Shown here: positions 24,506 to 33,447 of the stretch, piece after piece
Numbering within the stretch: position 1 is the first letter of the stretch
Layout of the letters: each line of letters begins with the position of its first letter
Program-made: the position numbers and the translations under genes
Source: Treponema sp.
GTDB lineage: Bacteria; Spirochaetota; Spirochaetia; Treponematales; Treponemataceae
NCBI GenBank assembly: GCA_017449265.1
Contig: JAFSJW010000017.1
Location: forward strand, 1 to 64,000
Length of the DNA stretch: 64,000 bases
Reading direction: 5' to 3'
Notes under the pieces: generated by a model
The model's input: only the letters and a program-made list of their open reading frames with translations
The model's database searches: none
Told to the model about the DNA's origin: nothing

Positions 24506-24579
24506 GGGGTGTTAGCGAAGCTGGTTATCGCGCTGGCCTGTCACGCCGGAGATCGCGGGTTCGAGCCCCGCACATCCCG
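24506..24579 (+). tRNA. tRNA-Asp (GTC)
   Basis: A 74-base cloverleaf. The acceptor stem is GGGGTGT with ACATCCC and discriminator G; the anticodon loop is CTGTCAC, giving anticodon GTC for aspartate; the T arm is GCGGG-TTCGAGC-CCCGC. CCA is not encoded. A terminator follows directly. Confidence 0.97.
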
Positions 24580-24580
24580 A

Positions 24581-24613
24581 AAACGGAGATTCATTTGAAT
24601 CTCCGTTTTTTTT
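24581..24613 (+). terminator. Terminator after tRNA-Asp
   Basis: AAACGGAGATTCA pairs with TGAATCTCCGTTT around two bases and is followed by a T run. Confidence 0.9.
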
Positions 24614-24639
24614 GTCCTTTTTAGATTTTTGGTAAAAAA

Positions 24640-24702
24640 TGAAGCCGCCCGAGAAATGTTTTCCGCAAAATCATTTCTCGGGCGGCTTCGCTGTTTTTTT
24701 TA
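24640..24702. terminator. Bidirectional terminator between tRNA-Asp and rlpA
   Basis: An 18-base-pair stem beginning GAAGCCGCCCGAGAAATG, with T runs on the 3' side of both strands. It can stop forward transcripts and the reverse rlpA transcript. Confidence 0.88.
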
Positions 24703-24710
24703 GAAAATTT

Positions 24711-25349
24711 TTAATGAGAGCTTTTCTTGATTCTTGCTCTTTCGCGGACAAAGTAATCTGTAAATCCTTTTGCCTCAAGGTTGTCAAGAATGTCCTGAAC
24801 TTTTTCCGTATCAATATCCTTGATTACAACTTTTGTAAGGCTGTCCGTCTTTTGGAACACAACATTCTCAAAACCAGCGTTCATAAGCCTTTTTGCAAAA
24901 GAACTTGCGTTTGCCCGCTGCGAGAATGCGCCAAGCTGTATGTCCCATTTTTCTGTAGTCGTCTCGTAGACGGAAATTTCTTTTGCAGAAGAAACTATAT
25001 CAAGGCGGACATTCGCAGTTCCTGTCTTAATCATGTCAATTTTTGACGCAGCGGCCTTTGACAAGTCGATTTCTCTTCCTGCTACGAAAGGTCCTCTGTC
25101 ATTGATTCTTACTTGCACCGACTTTCCGTTGTCAAGGTTCGTGACACGGACGACAGTGTTGAACGGAAGTGTCTTGTGGGCGGCTGTGTATGCGTTCATA
25201 TTGAAAATTTCGCCGCTGGATGTTTTCCTGCCGTTGTATTTGTCCGCGTAATAAGAGGCAACGACGCTGCTTTTGTAAAGGGTGTCTGCAAATGCACAGG
25301 TGCACATAGTCAATAATAAAACTGAAAGAATTGATTTTACTGTTCTCAT
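24711..25349 (-). CDS. rlpA: RlpA-like septal lytic transglycosylase with SPOR domain
   Basis: A 212-residue exported protein. After a signal peptide (1-22) comes the double-psi beta-barrel of RlpA (about 28-115), with [40 protein letters not shown] and [18 protein letters not shown]; the Asp in NDRGPF and the Glu/His pattern match active RlpA enzymes, which cut peptidoglycan strands lacking stem peptides. Residues 130-205 form a SPOR domain ([21 protein letters not shown]) that binds such denuded glycan at the division site. No ribosome site is obvious. It is cut off downstream by the terminator at 24640-24702. Confidence 0.93.
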   Translation of the reverse strand: MRTVKSILSVLLLTMCTCAFADTLYKSSVVASYYADKYNGRKTSSGEIFNMNAYTAAHKTLPFNTVVRVTNLDNGKSVQVRINDRGPFVAGREIDLSKAAASKIDMIKTGTANVRLDIVSSAKEISVYETTTEKWDIQLGAFSQRANASSFAKRLMNAGFENVVFQKTDSLTKVVIKDIDTEKVQDILDNLEAKGFTDYFVRERARIKKSSH

Positions 25350-25507
25350 ACTACATTTTTCGGAAAATCAAAAAAAATGATAAGGAAATCTCTAAAAATT
25401 TCAGTTTTTTTAAGATTATTATCAAAAAATTGTCGTTTTGCTTTGTTGTGCAATCGAAGCGGTTTCAAAAAATGATTTTGGACCTGCCTGGGAAGCAAAA
25501 TATTTCG

Positions 25508-26158
25508 TCAGACGATTTTTTTCTTTCCCCACGACGGAATAAGCCTTGACGGATCCGTAGCCAGCAAAATTCGCGCGAAAAGTTCATTTGCCTGCGAAAA
25601 AACCTGACCAAGAATTTCGTTCTCTTCCTGAGTGAATTTTGATAGAACATATCCTGCGATGTCGCGGTCAGCGGGTTTTGTTAGCCCGAACCTGAGCCTC
25701 CAGAAATCTGCCGTTCCGAAAGCGGCTTTCATTGAGCGAAGTCCGTTGTGCCCGCCGAGTCCGCCGCTCCATTTTAGGCTCATTGTTCCGAGCGGAAGCT
25801 CCAGCTCATCGTGTACGACTAGGATTTCTTCCGGATTTATTTTGTAGAAACGGGCGAGCTCCCCGACTGATTCTCCGCTCAGATTCATGTATGTAAGCGG
25901 TTTGAGAAAAAAAATCTGAGAGGGGGCTTCTTCTGGCACTCTCGGAACGCCTCCGTCCTTTGTGGTGAGCATTTTGGAGTCGCAGAACCATTGTGCAAGC
26001 GTATCTGTGCCGACGCAAGCGTAATCACCTTTGAATTTCTGCTGGAAATTCAGCTTTGTGTAAAACGGAAGCTGGTTTGCGAATGTCCATGCGACATTAT
26101 GGCGAGTTCCTTCATATTCTTTTCCATAATTACCGAAAAATGCGACAAGTTTTATCAT
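25508..26158 (-). CDS. pth: Peptidyl-tRNA hydrolase
   Basis: A 216-residue enzyme that frees tRNA from peptidyl-tRNAs dropped during translation. The catalytic His is in EGTRHNVAW, the conserved Asn in FGNYGKEY, Asp in VVHDELELP, and the Asn in GGHNGLRS, matching the active site of bacterial Pth. FGNYGKEY has Tyr where most members have Pro. The start at 26158 follows AGGTGG; an upstream in-frame ATG adds 26 residues without similarity to the family. It is divergent from the toxin-antitoxin operon. Confidence 0.95.
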   Translation of the reverse strand: MIKLVAFFGNYGKEYEGTRHNVAWTFANQLPFYTKLNFQQKFKGDYACVGTDTLAQWFCDSKMLTTKDGGVPRVPEEAPSQIFFLKPLTYMNLSGESVGELARFYKINPEEILVVHDELELPLGTMSLKWSGGLGGHNGLRSMKAAFGTADFWRLRFGLTKPADRDIAGYVLSKFTQEENEILGQVFSQANELFARILLATDPSRLIPSWGKKKIV

Positions 26159-26256
26159 GGTAGTCCACCTAAAAATAAGTCTATTTTCAAAAAATCTTCC
26201 CTTATCTTTTTCAAAAACGCTTGATATTCTAACCATATTATTTTATCATGTCTATA

Positions 26257-26281
26257 TAGCTTTTTTTGGAAAAAAAAGCTA
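26257..26281. terminator. Palindrome TAGC-T7/A8-GCTA between pth and antitoxin
   Basis: TAGCTTTTTTT and AAAAAAAAGCTA pair across two G. It lies between the divergent pth and antitoxin genes, where an AT-rich palindrome may be a cruciform or operator rather than a true terminator. Confidence 0.4.
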
Positions 26282-26287
26282 AAACTG

Positions 26288-26316
26288 TTGTGACTAAAAT
26301 TGTGCTTTAATATGAT
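26288..26316 (+). promoter_or_regulatory. Promoter of toxin-antitoxin operon
   Basis: TTGTGA (26288-26293), a 17-base spacer and TATGAT (26311-26316) lie 17 bases before the antitoxin start. Confidence 0.65.
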
Positions 26317-26333
26317 GTTTTTTCGGGGAAGAT

Positions 26334-26576
26334 ATGAAGGAGCAATTATTCAAAATAAAGAATGAGCTTTCCGAGTATGTGAAGCAGGCTGAAAAAGGGA
26401 ATGTCGTAGAAATAACGAAGTACGGACGCACTTCGGCTGTAATAATCGGCATAGATCAGTACAATGAGCTTAACACATCAGGTACGAATACTTTCAGAAA
26501 ACTTTTCAACGAGTGGAAAAATGAAGCTCCTGTTTCAAGCTCAAACGAATTTCCGTATGATAATCTGGAGGCCTAG
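26334..26576 (+). CDS. Antitoxin, Phd/YefM family
   Basis: An 80-residue antitoxin. The N-terminal FKIKNELSEYVKQAEKGNVVEITKYGRTSAVIIGIDQY is the Phd/YefM DNA-binding fold; the C-terminal 30 residues are charged and probably disordered until bound to the toxin. It would neutralise the PIN-domain toxin encoded three bases downstream and repress the shared promoter at 26288-26316. The start has GGGGAAG just upstream. Confidence 0.88.
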   Translation: MKEQLFKIKNELSEYVKQAEKGNVVEITKYGRTSAVIIGIDQYNELNTSGTNTFRKLFNEWKNEAPVSSSNEFPYDNLEA

Positions 26577-26579
26577 CGC

Positions 26580-26996
26580 GTGATAAAACCATATTATCTT
26601 CTTGACACTAGCGTTATTGCTGAACCAGTGCGCGAAAATCCGAACCCAAAAATCATCGCCCGAATAGAAAAATATGTTAATGTTGGGGCAATTTCCGCAC
26701 CAACGCTTTATGAGCTTTACCACGGACTTGATTTTGTGAAAGACGAGAACAGACGCGACAAACTGTACAAATATATTACAAGTGTTGTTCGGGGGCTTTT
26801 CTCCGTAATTCCTTATGATGATTTCTCAGTTTCTGTTCAGGCTGATTTCAGACTGAGGGACAAAAGCAAGAAAGTTAGCGCGAGGGATTTGGTTCAGGCT
26901 GCTGTATCAAAATCGAATAACATGATTCTTGCTACTAAAGAACCAGGTCGATATTCAAATATCATCGGGCTTACTGTTGAAGACTGGTCTGAGTAA
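26580..26996 (+). CDS. Toxin, PIN-domain ribonuclease (VapC-like)
   Basis: A 138-residue PIN-domain protein starting with GTG, three bases after the antitoxin stop. It has YLLDTSVIAEP with the first catalytic Asp (residue 9), Glu in LYELYHGL, and Asp in SARDLVQAAVSKSNNMILAT; the last conserved acidic position appears as Glu in KEPGRYSN. VapC toxins cut specific tRNAs or rRNA when freed from the antitoxin. It ends 14 bases before the dnaE start with no terminator, so dnaE may be read from the same message. Confidence 0.86.
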   Translation: MIKPYYLLDTSVIAEPVRENPNPKIIARIEKYVNVGAISAPTLYELYHGLDFVKDENRRDKLYKYITSVVRGLFSVIPYDDFSVSVQADFRLRDKSKKVSARDLVQAAVSKSNNMILATKEPGRYSNIIGLTVEDWSE

Positions 26997-27010
26997 CATG
27001 GAGGATTGAT

Positions 27011-30000
27011 TTGGCTGACATACATATATTTCCTGACGCGCCGGAAGGAACTCCGAAAGCGAATTTCGTTCATTTGCATGTTCACTCCGATTATTCTCTC
27101 CTTGACTCGTGCGCAAAAATCGATGATTTGATTGCAAAGGCAAAAATGCTGAATATGCCGGCTCTTGCGCTGACTGACCACGGAAATATGTTCGGTGCAC
27201 TTAATTTTGAGCATATCTGCCATGCGAACGGGATAAATCCCATTGTCGGTGAAGAATTTTATGTTGCGTATGGCTCTCATCTGGAAAAGAATTCTGTGCC
27301 TTACTCCAGGAAAGGCGAGGACGGCGACCGGCAGGCGAGGTATTTTCATCTTATTCTTCTGTGCGAAAACGAAACTGGATACAAGAATATGTGCTGGCTT
27401 TCTTCAATCGCATACACGGAGGGCACTTGGTACAAGCCCCGAATTGACTTTGAGCTTCTGGAGAAGTACCATGAGGGCTTGATTTGTTGTTCTGCCTGTG
27501 TGGCAGGGGAGCTTCCGCAGCTTCTTCTTGCGGGAAAGGACGATGATGCAAGGGAGCTTGTCCTAAAATACAAGAATCTTTTTGGGCCTGATCACTATTA
27601 TATCGAGCTGCAAGACCACGGGCTTCCTGAGCAGAAGGAGCTTAATCCTAAGCTGATTGCGCTTGCCCGCGAACTTGATGTTCCTCTGGTCGTTACAAAC
27701 GATATTCACTATATAGAAAAAGAAGACTGGGAAGCGCAGGATTGCCTGCGTTGCATCGGTTTTAAGAAGGTTATGACCGAGCCGCACCAGCAGATGGGCG
27801 GAGACTTGCACGAATGGTACTTTAAGACCGAAGAGGAAATGCGCGCTCTTTTCCCTGACTGCCCGGATGCGTATGAGAATACGATTAAGATTGCGAATAT
27901 GTGCAATCTGACGATTCATCAGTACAAAACACAGGAGCTTAAGGGGACTCTTCCGCGTTTTGATTTGCCCAAGGAATTCCAGGTTCACAGCGATTACACA
28001 AAGAATCAGGATGATTATATGCGCAACCTTGTGGAGAAGGGGCTTCGCAAGCGTTATAAAGAGATTACGCCTGAAATCAGGCAAAGATGCGAGTACGAGA
28101 TGGGAATCATCCTGAAAATGGGTTTTTCAGGATACTTTCTTATTGTATGGGAATTCATCAACTGGTCAAAGTCTACTTATGACAATCTGAACAAACGCCC
28201 CAAGCCATATATGCCTATAGGTCCTGGGCGTGGTTCAGGTGCAGGCTCTCTTGTGGCATACTGTCTGGAGATTACTGATATTGACCCGTTCAGGTACAAG
28301 CTGATTTTCGAGCGGTTCTTGAATCCGGAGCGCGTTTCCATGCCGGATTTTGATATAGACATGGACTTCGATTTTAGGCAGGACATAATACAGCATACGC
28401 GAGACTTGTATGGAAGCGAAAAAGTCGGGCATATAGTAACATTCGGTACTCTCAAGCCAAAAAACTGCATCGCCGATGTAGGGCGCACTCTCGGAATTCC
28501 TTTGTCCGAGGTGGCTATGCTCAAGTCTAAGGTTTCTGAGAACCTAAAAGCTAAGCTGAAAAATTGCTTTGAGCCAGCGAACGAAAAATTCCCGGACGGC
28601 GGGCAGCTTGCTGAGTTCAGACATGACCCACGGTATGAGAAACTTTTTGACCTTGCAATAAAACTTGAAGGATGCAAACGAAATACCGGTCTCCATGCGT
28701 CAGGTATGGTTATCGGGCTTACGGAACTTCCGAACTGGGCGCCTGTTTTCAAAGACACAAAGGAGGGCAAAGTTGGCGTTCAGTATACTATGGATATAAT
28801 TGAGCCTTGTGGTCTGGTAAAATTTGACTATCTCGGACTAAAAACTCTTTCTCTCATACGGTATGCTGAAACAATCGTGAACAAGCATAAAAAGCCTGAC
28901 GAGCCTCTTCTTGACTGCTCAAAGGTGAGCGAAACGGATAAAAAAACTTTCGAGCTTTTCAAACGCGGGGATTCCGTTGCCGTGTTCCAGTTCGAGTCGC
29001 CTGGAATGCAGAAAATATTGCGTCAGTTTCAGCCTGAGAAGCTGGAAGACCTTGTTGCGTTGAATGCGTTGTATCGTCCTGGCCCTATGGACTATATTCC
29101 GAATTATATCGACGGAAAATGGAAGCCTGAGACTGTCCATTACCCGGATCCGTGCCTTAAAGGAATCTTGGAGGAAACTTACGGTGTAATGGTTTATCAG
29201 GAACAGGTAATGCAAGTTTCCCAGAAAATAGCCGGATTCTCTTTGGGTGGTGCAGATATGCTTCGCCGAGCTATGGGAAAAAAGAAGCCTGAAGTTCTTA
29301 TGGGAAAAAAGAAGGAATTTGTTGAGGGAGCGTTGAAGCAGGGCTTTACGAAGGAACACGCCGAGGAAATCTTCGAGATAATGATTCCGTTCGCCGGCTA
29401 CGGATTCAACAAATCCCATGCTGCGGCTTATTCAGTTCTTGCTTACAGAACGGGCTGGCTCAAAGCGAACAAACCTGCAGAATTCATGGCGGCAAACCTC
29501 ACGAATGAAATAAACTCGGCTGACAAGCTGCCGGAATATATTGAAGAATCCAAAAAAAGGGGAATCCCAGTTGACCCGCCCGATGTGAACAGATCAGATG
29601 TCATTTTCGATGTTGTTGATGGGCATATCGTTTTTGGGCTGAAAGGAATAAAGGGCATGGGCGAGAGTGTCTCAAAAGCCATCGTTTCCGAGCGAGAGCG
29701 GAACGGTCCGTTCAAGTCGTTCATGGATTTCGTGGAGCGCATGGTTCAATGTGCGGACGATACCGGAAAATTGTACCTGAATAAGAAGGCACTGGAAGTC
29801 CTGATAAAATGCGGTGGTTTTGATAATCTTGACAAAAATCGTCCCACGCTTATTGCGAATTATGAAGAGGCATTCTCATATGCGGAGAAAAAGTTCAAGG
29901 ATTCTAATTCAAGCCAGCTGAGCCTTTTCGGTGACTCAGGAATCTCCGAATACGAGGAATTCAAATTCAAGGAAGTGGAAGACTGTTCCATGCTTGAAAA

Positions 30001-30679
30001 GCTGAATATGGAGAAGGAGCTTGTAGGCTGCTATGTTTCAGGTCATCCGCTTGACGACTACAAATCGGCGTACGAAAAGGCATCTGTCAACTCCTCTACG
30101 ATATTGCGTGTCGCAAAGCAGGACAAGGCCGAGCGAGAGCTTTATTTCCAGGCGAATAAGCGTCGTGTTCCGCGTGATTTCGGAAAAGTCTATACTGTCG
30201 TAGGTATGATTATCAATATCCGAGAGTATACAACCAAAACCGGGGAAAAAATGGGATTCGGGACTTTGCAGGATTATGACGGCACAGTTGATCTCACTTT
30301 CTTCAAAAACGAATGGGCGGAGATTAAGGATAAAATCGTTATGAACGGAATATATGCGTTCAGCGGAAAAGTTGATGGCACTCGCGATACGCCTTCCTTC
30401 ATTGTGAACAAGATTGAAGACCCAGAGCTTCTTAAGGAAAGAGCCTACACTGAGATTCATATCCAGCTTGAATCAGGATTCAAGAGCGAGGATGATGTAT
30501 CAAGGTTGAGGGAATTTTTGCTGAAAGGGGAGGGGCGGTGTTCGTTGTTCTTTCATGTAGATACGGAAACGGCATCTTACATTATTCGGGCAAACCAGCA
30601 GCTGACGGCAAACCCTACTAAAGATTTTCTTGATGATGTAAAATCATTTCCATTCATAAAGGATGCTTGGGCATCATAA
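27011..30679 (+). CDS. dnaE: DNA polymerase III subunit alpha
   Basis: A 1222-residue replicative polymerase of the DnaE1 type. The PHP domain (HVHSDYSLLD, LALTDHGNM) fills about residues 20-290; the polymerase core has GPGRGSGAGSLVAY and the catalytic aspartates in PDFDIDMDFDF (about 450); GYGFNKSHAAAYS belongs to the finger region; an OB fold (VVGMIINIREYTTKTGEKMG) is near residue 1060. The start is TTG with GGAGG six bases upstream; the only nearby ATG (26998) hits a stop after three codons. It directly follows a toxin-antitoxin pair and is followed by yggT after 25 bases. Confidence 0.97.
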   Translation: MADIHIFPDAPEGTPKANFVHLHVHSDYSLLDSCAKIDDLIAKAKMLNMPALALTDHGNMFGALNFEHICHANGINPIVGEEFYVAYGSHLEKNSVPYSRKGEDGDRQARYFHLILLCENETGYKNMCWLSSIAYTEGTWYKPRIDFELLEKYHEGLICCSACVAGELPQLLLAGKDDDARELVLKYKNLFGPDHYYIELQDHGLPEQKELNPKLIALARELDVPLVVTNDIHYIEKEDWEAQDCLRCIGFKKVMTEPHQQMGGDLHEWYFKTEEEMRALFPDCPDAYENTIKIANMCNLTIHQYKTQELKGTLPRFDLPKEFQVHSDYTKNQDDYMRNLVEKGLRKRYKEITPEIRQRCEYEMGIILKMGFSGYFLIVWEFINWSKSTYDNLNKRPKPYMPIGPGRGSGAGSLVAYCLEITDIDPFRYKLIFERFLNPERVSMPDFDIDMDFDFRQDIIQHTRDLYGSEKVGHIVTFGTLKPKNCIADVGRTLGIPLSEVAMLKSKVSENLKAKLKNCFEPANEKFPDGGQLAEFRHDPRYEKLFDLAIKLEGCKRNTGLHASGMVIGLTELPNWAPVFKDTKEGKVGVQYTMDIIEPCGLVKFDYLGLKTLSLIRYAETIVNKHKKPDEPLLDCSKVSETDKKTFELFKRGDSVAVFQFESPGMQKILRQFQPEKLEDLVALNALYRPGPMDYIPNYIDGKWKPETVHYPDPCLKGILEETYGVMVYQEQVMQVSQKIAGFSLGGADMLRRAMGKKKPEVLMGKKKEFVEGALKQGFTKEHAEEIFEIMIPFAGYGFNKSHAAAYSVLAYRTGWLKANKPAEFMAANLTNEINSADKLPEYIEESKKRGIPVDPPDVNRSDVIFDVVDGHIVFGLKGIKGMGESVSKAIVSERERNGPFKSFMDFVERMVQCADDTGKLYLNKKALEVLIKCGGFDNLDKNRPTLIANYEEAFSYAEKKFKDSNSSQLSLFGDSGISEYEEFKFKEVEDCSMLEKLNMEKELVGCYVSGHPLDDYKSAYEKASVNSSTILRVAKQDKAERELYFQANKRRVPRDFGKVYTVVGMIINIREYTTKTGEKMGFGTLQDYDGTVDLTFFKNEWAEIKDKIVMNGIYAFSGKVDGTRDTPSFIVNKIEDPELLKERAYTEIHIQLESGFKSEDDVSRLREFLLKGEGRCSLFFHVDTETASYIIRANQQLTANPTKDFLDDVKSFPFIKDAWAS

Positions 30680-30704
30680 TGTGGAGTTTTAAGGAGAAGT
30701 AGAT

Positions 30705-31298
30705 ATGATTCAGCCTATTTTCAAACTTTTGTCACTAGTTGTGATAATTTACACTTTCATGTGTTTTATCAGGATATTTTTGTCATGGTTTCCTGGCGGA
30801 TTATACTCACCGTTTGGAAGATTCCTTACGCAGGCGTGTGACCCGTACCTGAACAAATTCCGCTTTCGGTTCTTGAAATTTTCTGCATTTGATTTTTCTC
30901 CTGCAGTGGCTTTATGCGTGCTTTTCGTGCTTTCGTCGATTTTTTCTGGAATCGCAAATAATCAGCACGCCACGCTGGGGCTTATACTTGCTACCCTTGT
31001 GACGATGATTTGGGGAATATTCTCTTCCTTGCTAGTCCTTCTTATGGTGATTATTCTTATAAGGCTTTTGGTGCTGATTTTTTCAAACAGCTCAGGCTCA
31101 TATGATTCAATCTGGAGTCAGCTTGACAGGTCTTTGTCGCCGCTTATCTTTAAGATTGCCTCCGTTTTCTCAGGAGGAAAGCCTGTCCCGCTAAAGACTG
31201 CGCTTCTTCTGGCTTTCGCCATAATTTTTTTAATCTGGTTTGGCGGAAAAATTCTTATAGGATATTTGGCTACTATTATTTCTTCGCTTCCTGTATAA
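30705..31298 (+). CDS. YggT family membrane protein
   Basis: A 197-residue inner-membrane protein made of two YggT repeats. The first repeat has FIRIFLSWFPGG followed by a DPYLNKFR motif near residue 46; the second has IIRLLVLIFSN and SQLDRSLSPLIFK near residue 140, with hydrophobic helices around them. YggT proteins are linked with cell-shape, division or ion-homeostasis functions that are not well defined. AAGGAGAAG precedes the ATG, and recG follows four bases after the stop, so dnaE-yggT-recG form an operon. Confidence 0.87.
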   Translation: MIQPIFKLLSLVVIIYTFMCFIRIFLSWFPGGLYSPFGRFLTQACDPYLNKFRFRFLKFSAFDFSPAVALCVLFVLSSIFSGIANNQHATLGLILATLVTMIWGIFSSLLVLLMVIILIRLLVLIFSNSSGSYDSIWSQLDRSLSPLIFKIASVFSGGKPVPLKTALLLAFAIIFLIWFGGKILIGYLATIISSLPV

Positions 31299-31302
31299 GC
31301 TG

Positions 31303-33447
31303 ATGAAAGTTTCTGAGATTACAAGCTCTATTTCAACTCTCCCAGGTGTGGGACCTGCCAAAGCTGCGCTTTTTGCGAATTTGAATGTTTTTACTGTGGG
31401 AGATTTGTTGCGCTTCTATCCGCGTGATTATGAGGATAGAACGGAGAAAATTACTATTGCCCGCAGTTTTGAGCTTAAGAATGTGAAAGTTCATACTATA
31501 GCTCAGGTCTTGGCGCACGAATGGTTCGGCTACGGGCGAATGAAGACTTTGAAGCTTATAATAACGGATGGCACTGGAGAAGCAGAGCTTATTGCGTTTA
31601 ACAGACCGTTTCTTGAGAAATCTTTTCCTGTGGGTTCAATCCTTGCTGTTACTGGAAAATTTGAAATCAAGTACGGGAAGTTTCAGTCAGCGTCTTTTGA
31701 TGCAGAAAAAATTGCCGATTCGGGAAATATTGCTGATTTTTTTCATACGACCGTTCCGAACAGCCGCGTCTTCCCTGTTTATCATCTTACCGAAGGGCTT
31801 ACGAGCAAAATAATCAGCAAAGTCGTTGCTTCTGCTTTGGCGCAGTATTCAATCGGGCTTGAGAGCGATGTAGATGAAAATCTTCTGAGAAAAAAGAATC
31901 TTATTTCAAAAAAGGATGCTCTTAGGAAAATACATATTCCGGAAACACTCGCAGAAACTGTTGAGGCTAGAAAGATGCTTGTCTACGAGGAACTTTTTGT
32001 TTTTCAGACGGCAATCGCAAGACAGATTATTTCCCACAGGGGAAAACTTCCTGATGAAAATAGCTTAAGCGAGGCGAAAAATTATTCTGCTGAGGAATTT
32101 ATGCTATCTCTGTCTCCGCGCCAGAAGCAGCTTTACTCGGGGCTTCCTTTTTCGCTTACGACTGACCAGATGTCGGTCATAACGCGCATGAATTTTGACA
32201 TAGATAAAAACTATGAGAGTATAAAAGACTCCGAGTCCGTGCCGTTCGCTATGCGCGCGCTTTTGCAGGGCGATGTTGGAAGCGGAAAGACGCTCGTTTC
32301 GTTTTTCGTGTGCCTCCGTATCATTGATTACGGAAGTCAGTGCGCTCTTATGGCTCCGACGGAACTTTTGGCGCGGCAGCACGCCGATAATGCGGCAAAA
32401 CTTCTTGAGCCTCTTGGCGTGAATGTCGCATATCTTACAGGAAACATAAAGGCAAAAGGCAGGGGCGCGCTTCTTTCCGCGCTGAAAAATGGCGAAATTC
32501 AGCTTGTAATAGGAACGCACGCGCTTTTTTCAAAAAATGTCGTCTACAAGGACCTTGCGCTTGCAATAATCGATGAGCAGCACCGTTTCGGGGTTGTGCA
32601 GCGTTCTGCAATTTTGAACAAAGGCAGGCAGAGCGCGGAGCCTTTGACCAGAGAGCCGAATTTGCTTATGATGAGTGCCACCCCAATTCCGCAGACGCTT
32701 GCTCTTACTGTGTTTGGCGATTTGGATGTGCTTTCGATTCATTCTATGCCTGGTGGACGGAAAAAAATTATAACATATCTTGTTCGGGGCGGAAATGAGG
32801 CAAAGGCGTATGAGGAAGTCCGCAAGGAGCTACACAAAGGGCATCAGGCTTATTTTGTTTATCCGGCTATTGAGCAGAACCTTGATTCTGATTCAGATTC
32901 TAATGATTTGATTTCAAAGGAGCCTCTGAAATCAGCCGAAGAATCTTTTGAATTTTTGTCGGGGCAAGTTTTCAAAGAGTACAAGGTGGGACTCGTTCAC
33001 TCTAGAATCGGTGAGGAGGAGCAAAGGCAGGTTCTTGATGATTTCAGGCTGAATAAAATACAAGTTCTTGTGGCTACGACAGTCGTTGAAGTTGGCGTTG
33101 ATGTTCCCAACGCAACATGTATTGTAATCGAGCAAGCGGACAGGTTCGGGCTTGCGGCCTTGCACCAGCTTCGAGGGCGTGTCGGACGCGGAAGCGAGCA
33201 GTCGTTCTGTTTCTTGATTTACCGTAATTCAATAACTGAGAACGGAATTGAACGAATGAAAGCAATCCGTGAAACTACGGACGGATTTAAAATTGCGGAG
33301 GAAGATTTACGGCTGCGCGGTCCTGGCGAAATAACCGGAACCGCACAAAGCGGGGAACTTTCTTTTAGAATTGCAGATCCTGTTCGCGACACTGATATTA
33401 TGATGGAAGCCCGGAAAGATGCGTTCCGGGCTGTGAGCGAAAATTAG
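31303..33447 (+). CDS. recG: ATP-dependent DNA helicase RecG
   Basis: A 714-residue helicase that remodels stalled replication forks and Holliday junctions. The N-terminal wedge/OB domain spans about residues 1-220 (LPGVGPAKAALFANL; YPRDYEDR). The helicase core has Walker A GDVGSGKT, MAPTELLARQHA, IIDEQHRFGV, MMSATPIPQTLA, and the second RecA domain with VATTVVEVGVDVPNAT and QLRGRVGRG, all RecG hallmarks. It is somewhat longer than E. coli RecG because of a linker around residue 530 (DSDSDSND). Its stop overlaps that of the convergent sigma-factor gene by four bases. Confidence 0.97.
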   Translation: MKVSEITSSISTLPGVGPAKAALFANLNVFTVGDLLRFYPRDYEDRTEKITIARSFELKNVKVHTIAQVLAHEWFGYGRMKTLKLIITDGTGEAELIAFNRPFLEKSFPVGSILAVTGKFEIKYGKFQSASFDAEKIADSGNIADFFHTTVPNSRVFPVYHLTEGLTSKIISKVVASALAQYSIGLESDVDENLLRKKNLISKKDALRKIHIPETLAETVEARKMLVYEELFVFQTAIARQIISHRGKLPDENSLSEAKNYSAEEFMLSLSPRQKQLYSGLPFSLTTDQMSVITRMNFDIDKNYESIKDSESVPFAMRALLQGDVGSGKTLVSFFVCLRIIDYGSQCALMAPTELLARQHADNAAKLLEPLGVNVAYLTGNIKAKGRGALLSALKNGEIQLVIGTHALFSKNVVYKDLALAIIDEQHRFGVVQRSAILNKGRQSAEPLTREPNLLMMSATPIPQTLALTVFGDLDVLSIHSMPGGRKKIITYLVRGGNEAKAYEEVRKELHKGHQAYFVYPAIEQNLDSDSDSNDLISKEPLKSAEESFEFLSGQVFKEYKVGLVHSRIGEEEQRQVLDDFRLNKIQVLVATTVVEVGVDVPNATCIVIEQADRFGLAALHQLRGRVGRGSEQSFCFLIYRNSITENGIERMKAIRETTDGFKIAEEDLRLRGPGEITGTAQSGELSFRIADPVRDTDIMMEARKDAFRAVSEN

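Noticed and set aside
27563-28084. Reverse-strand frame of 173 codons inside dnaE
   Set aside because: It is the antisense of a conserved replication gene and carries no recognisable motif.
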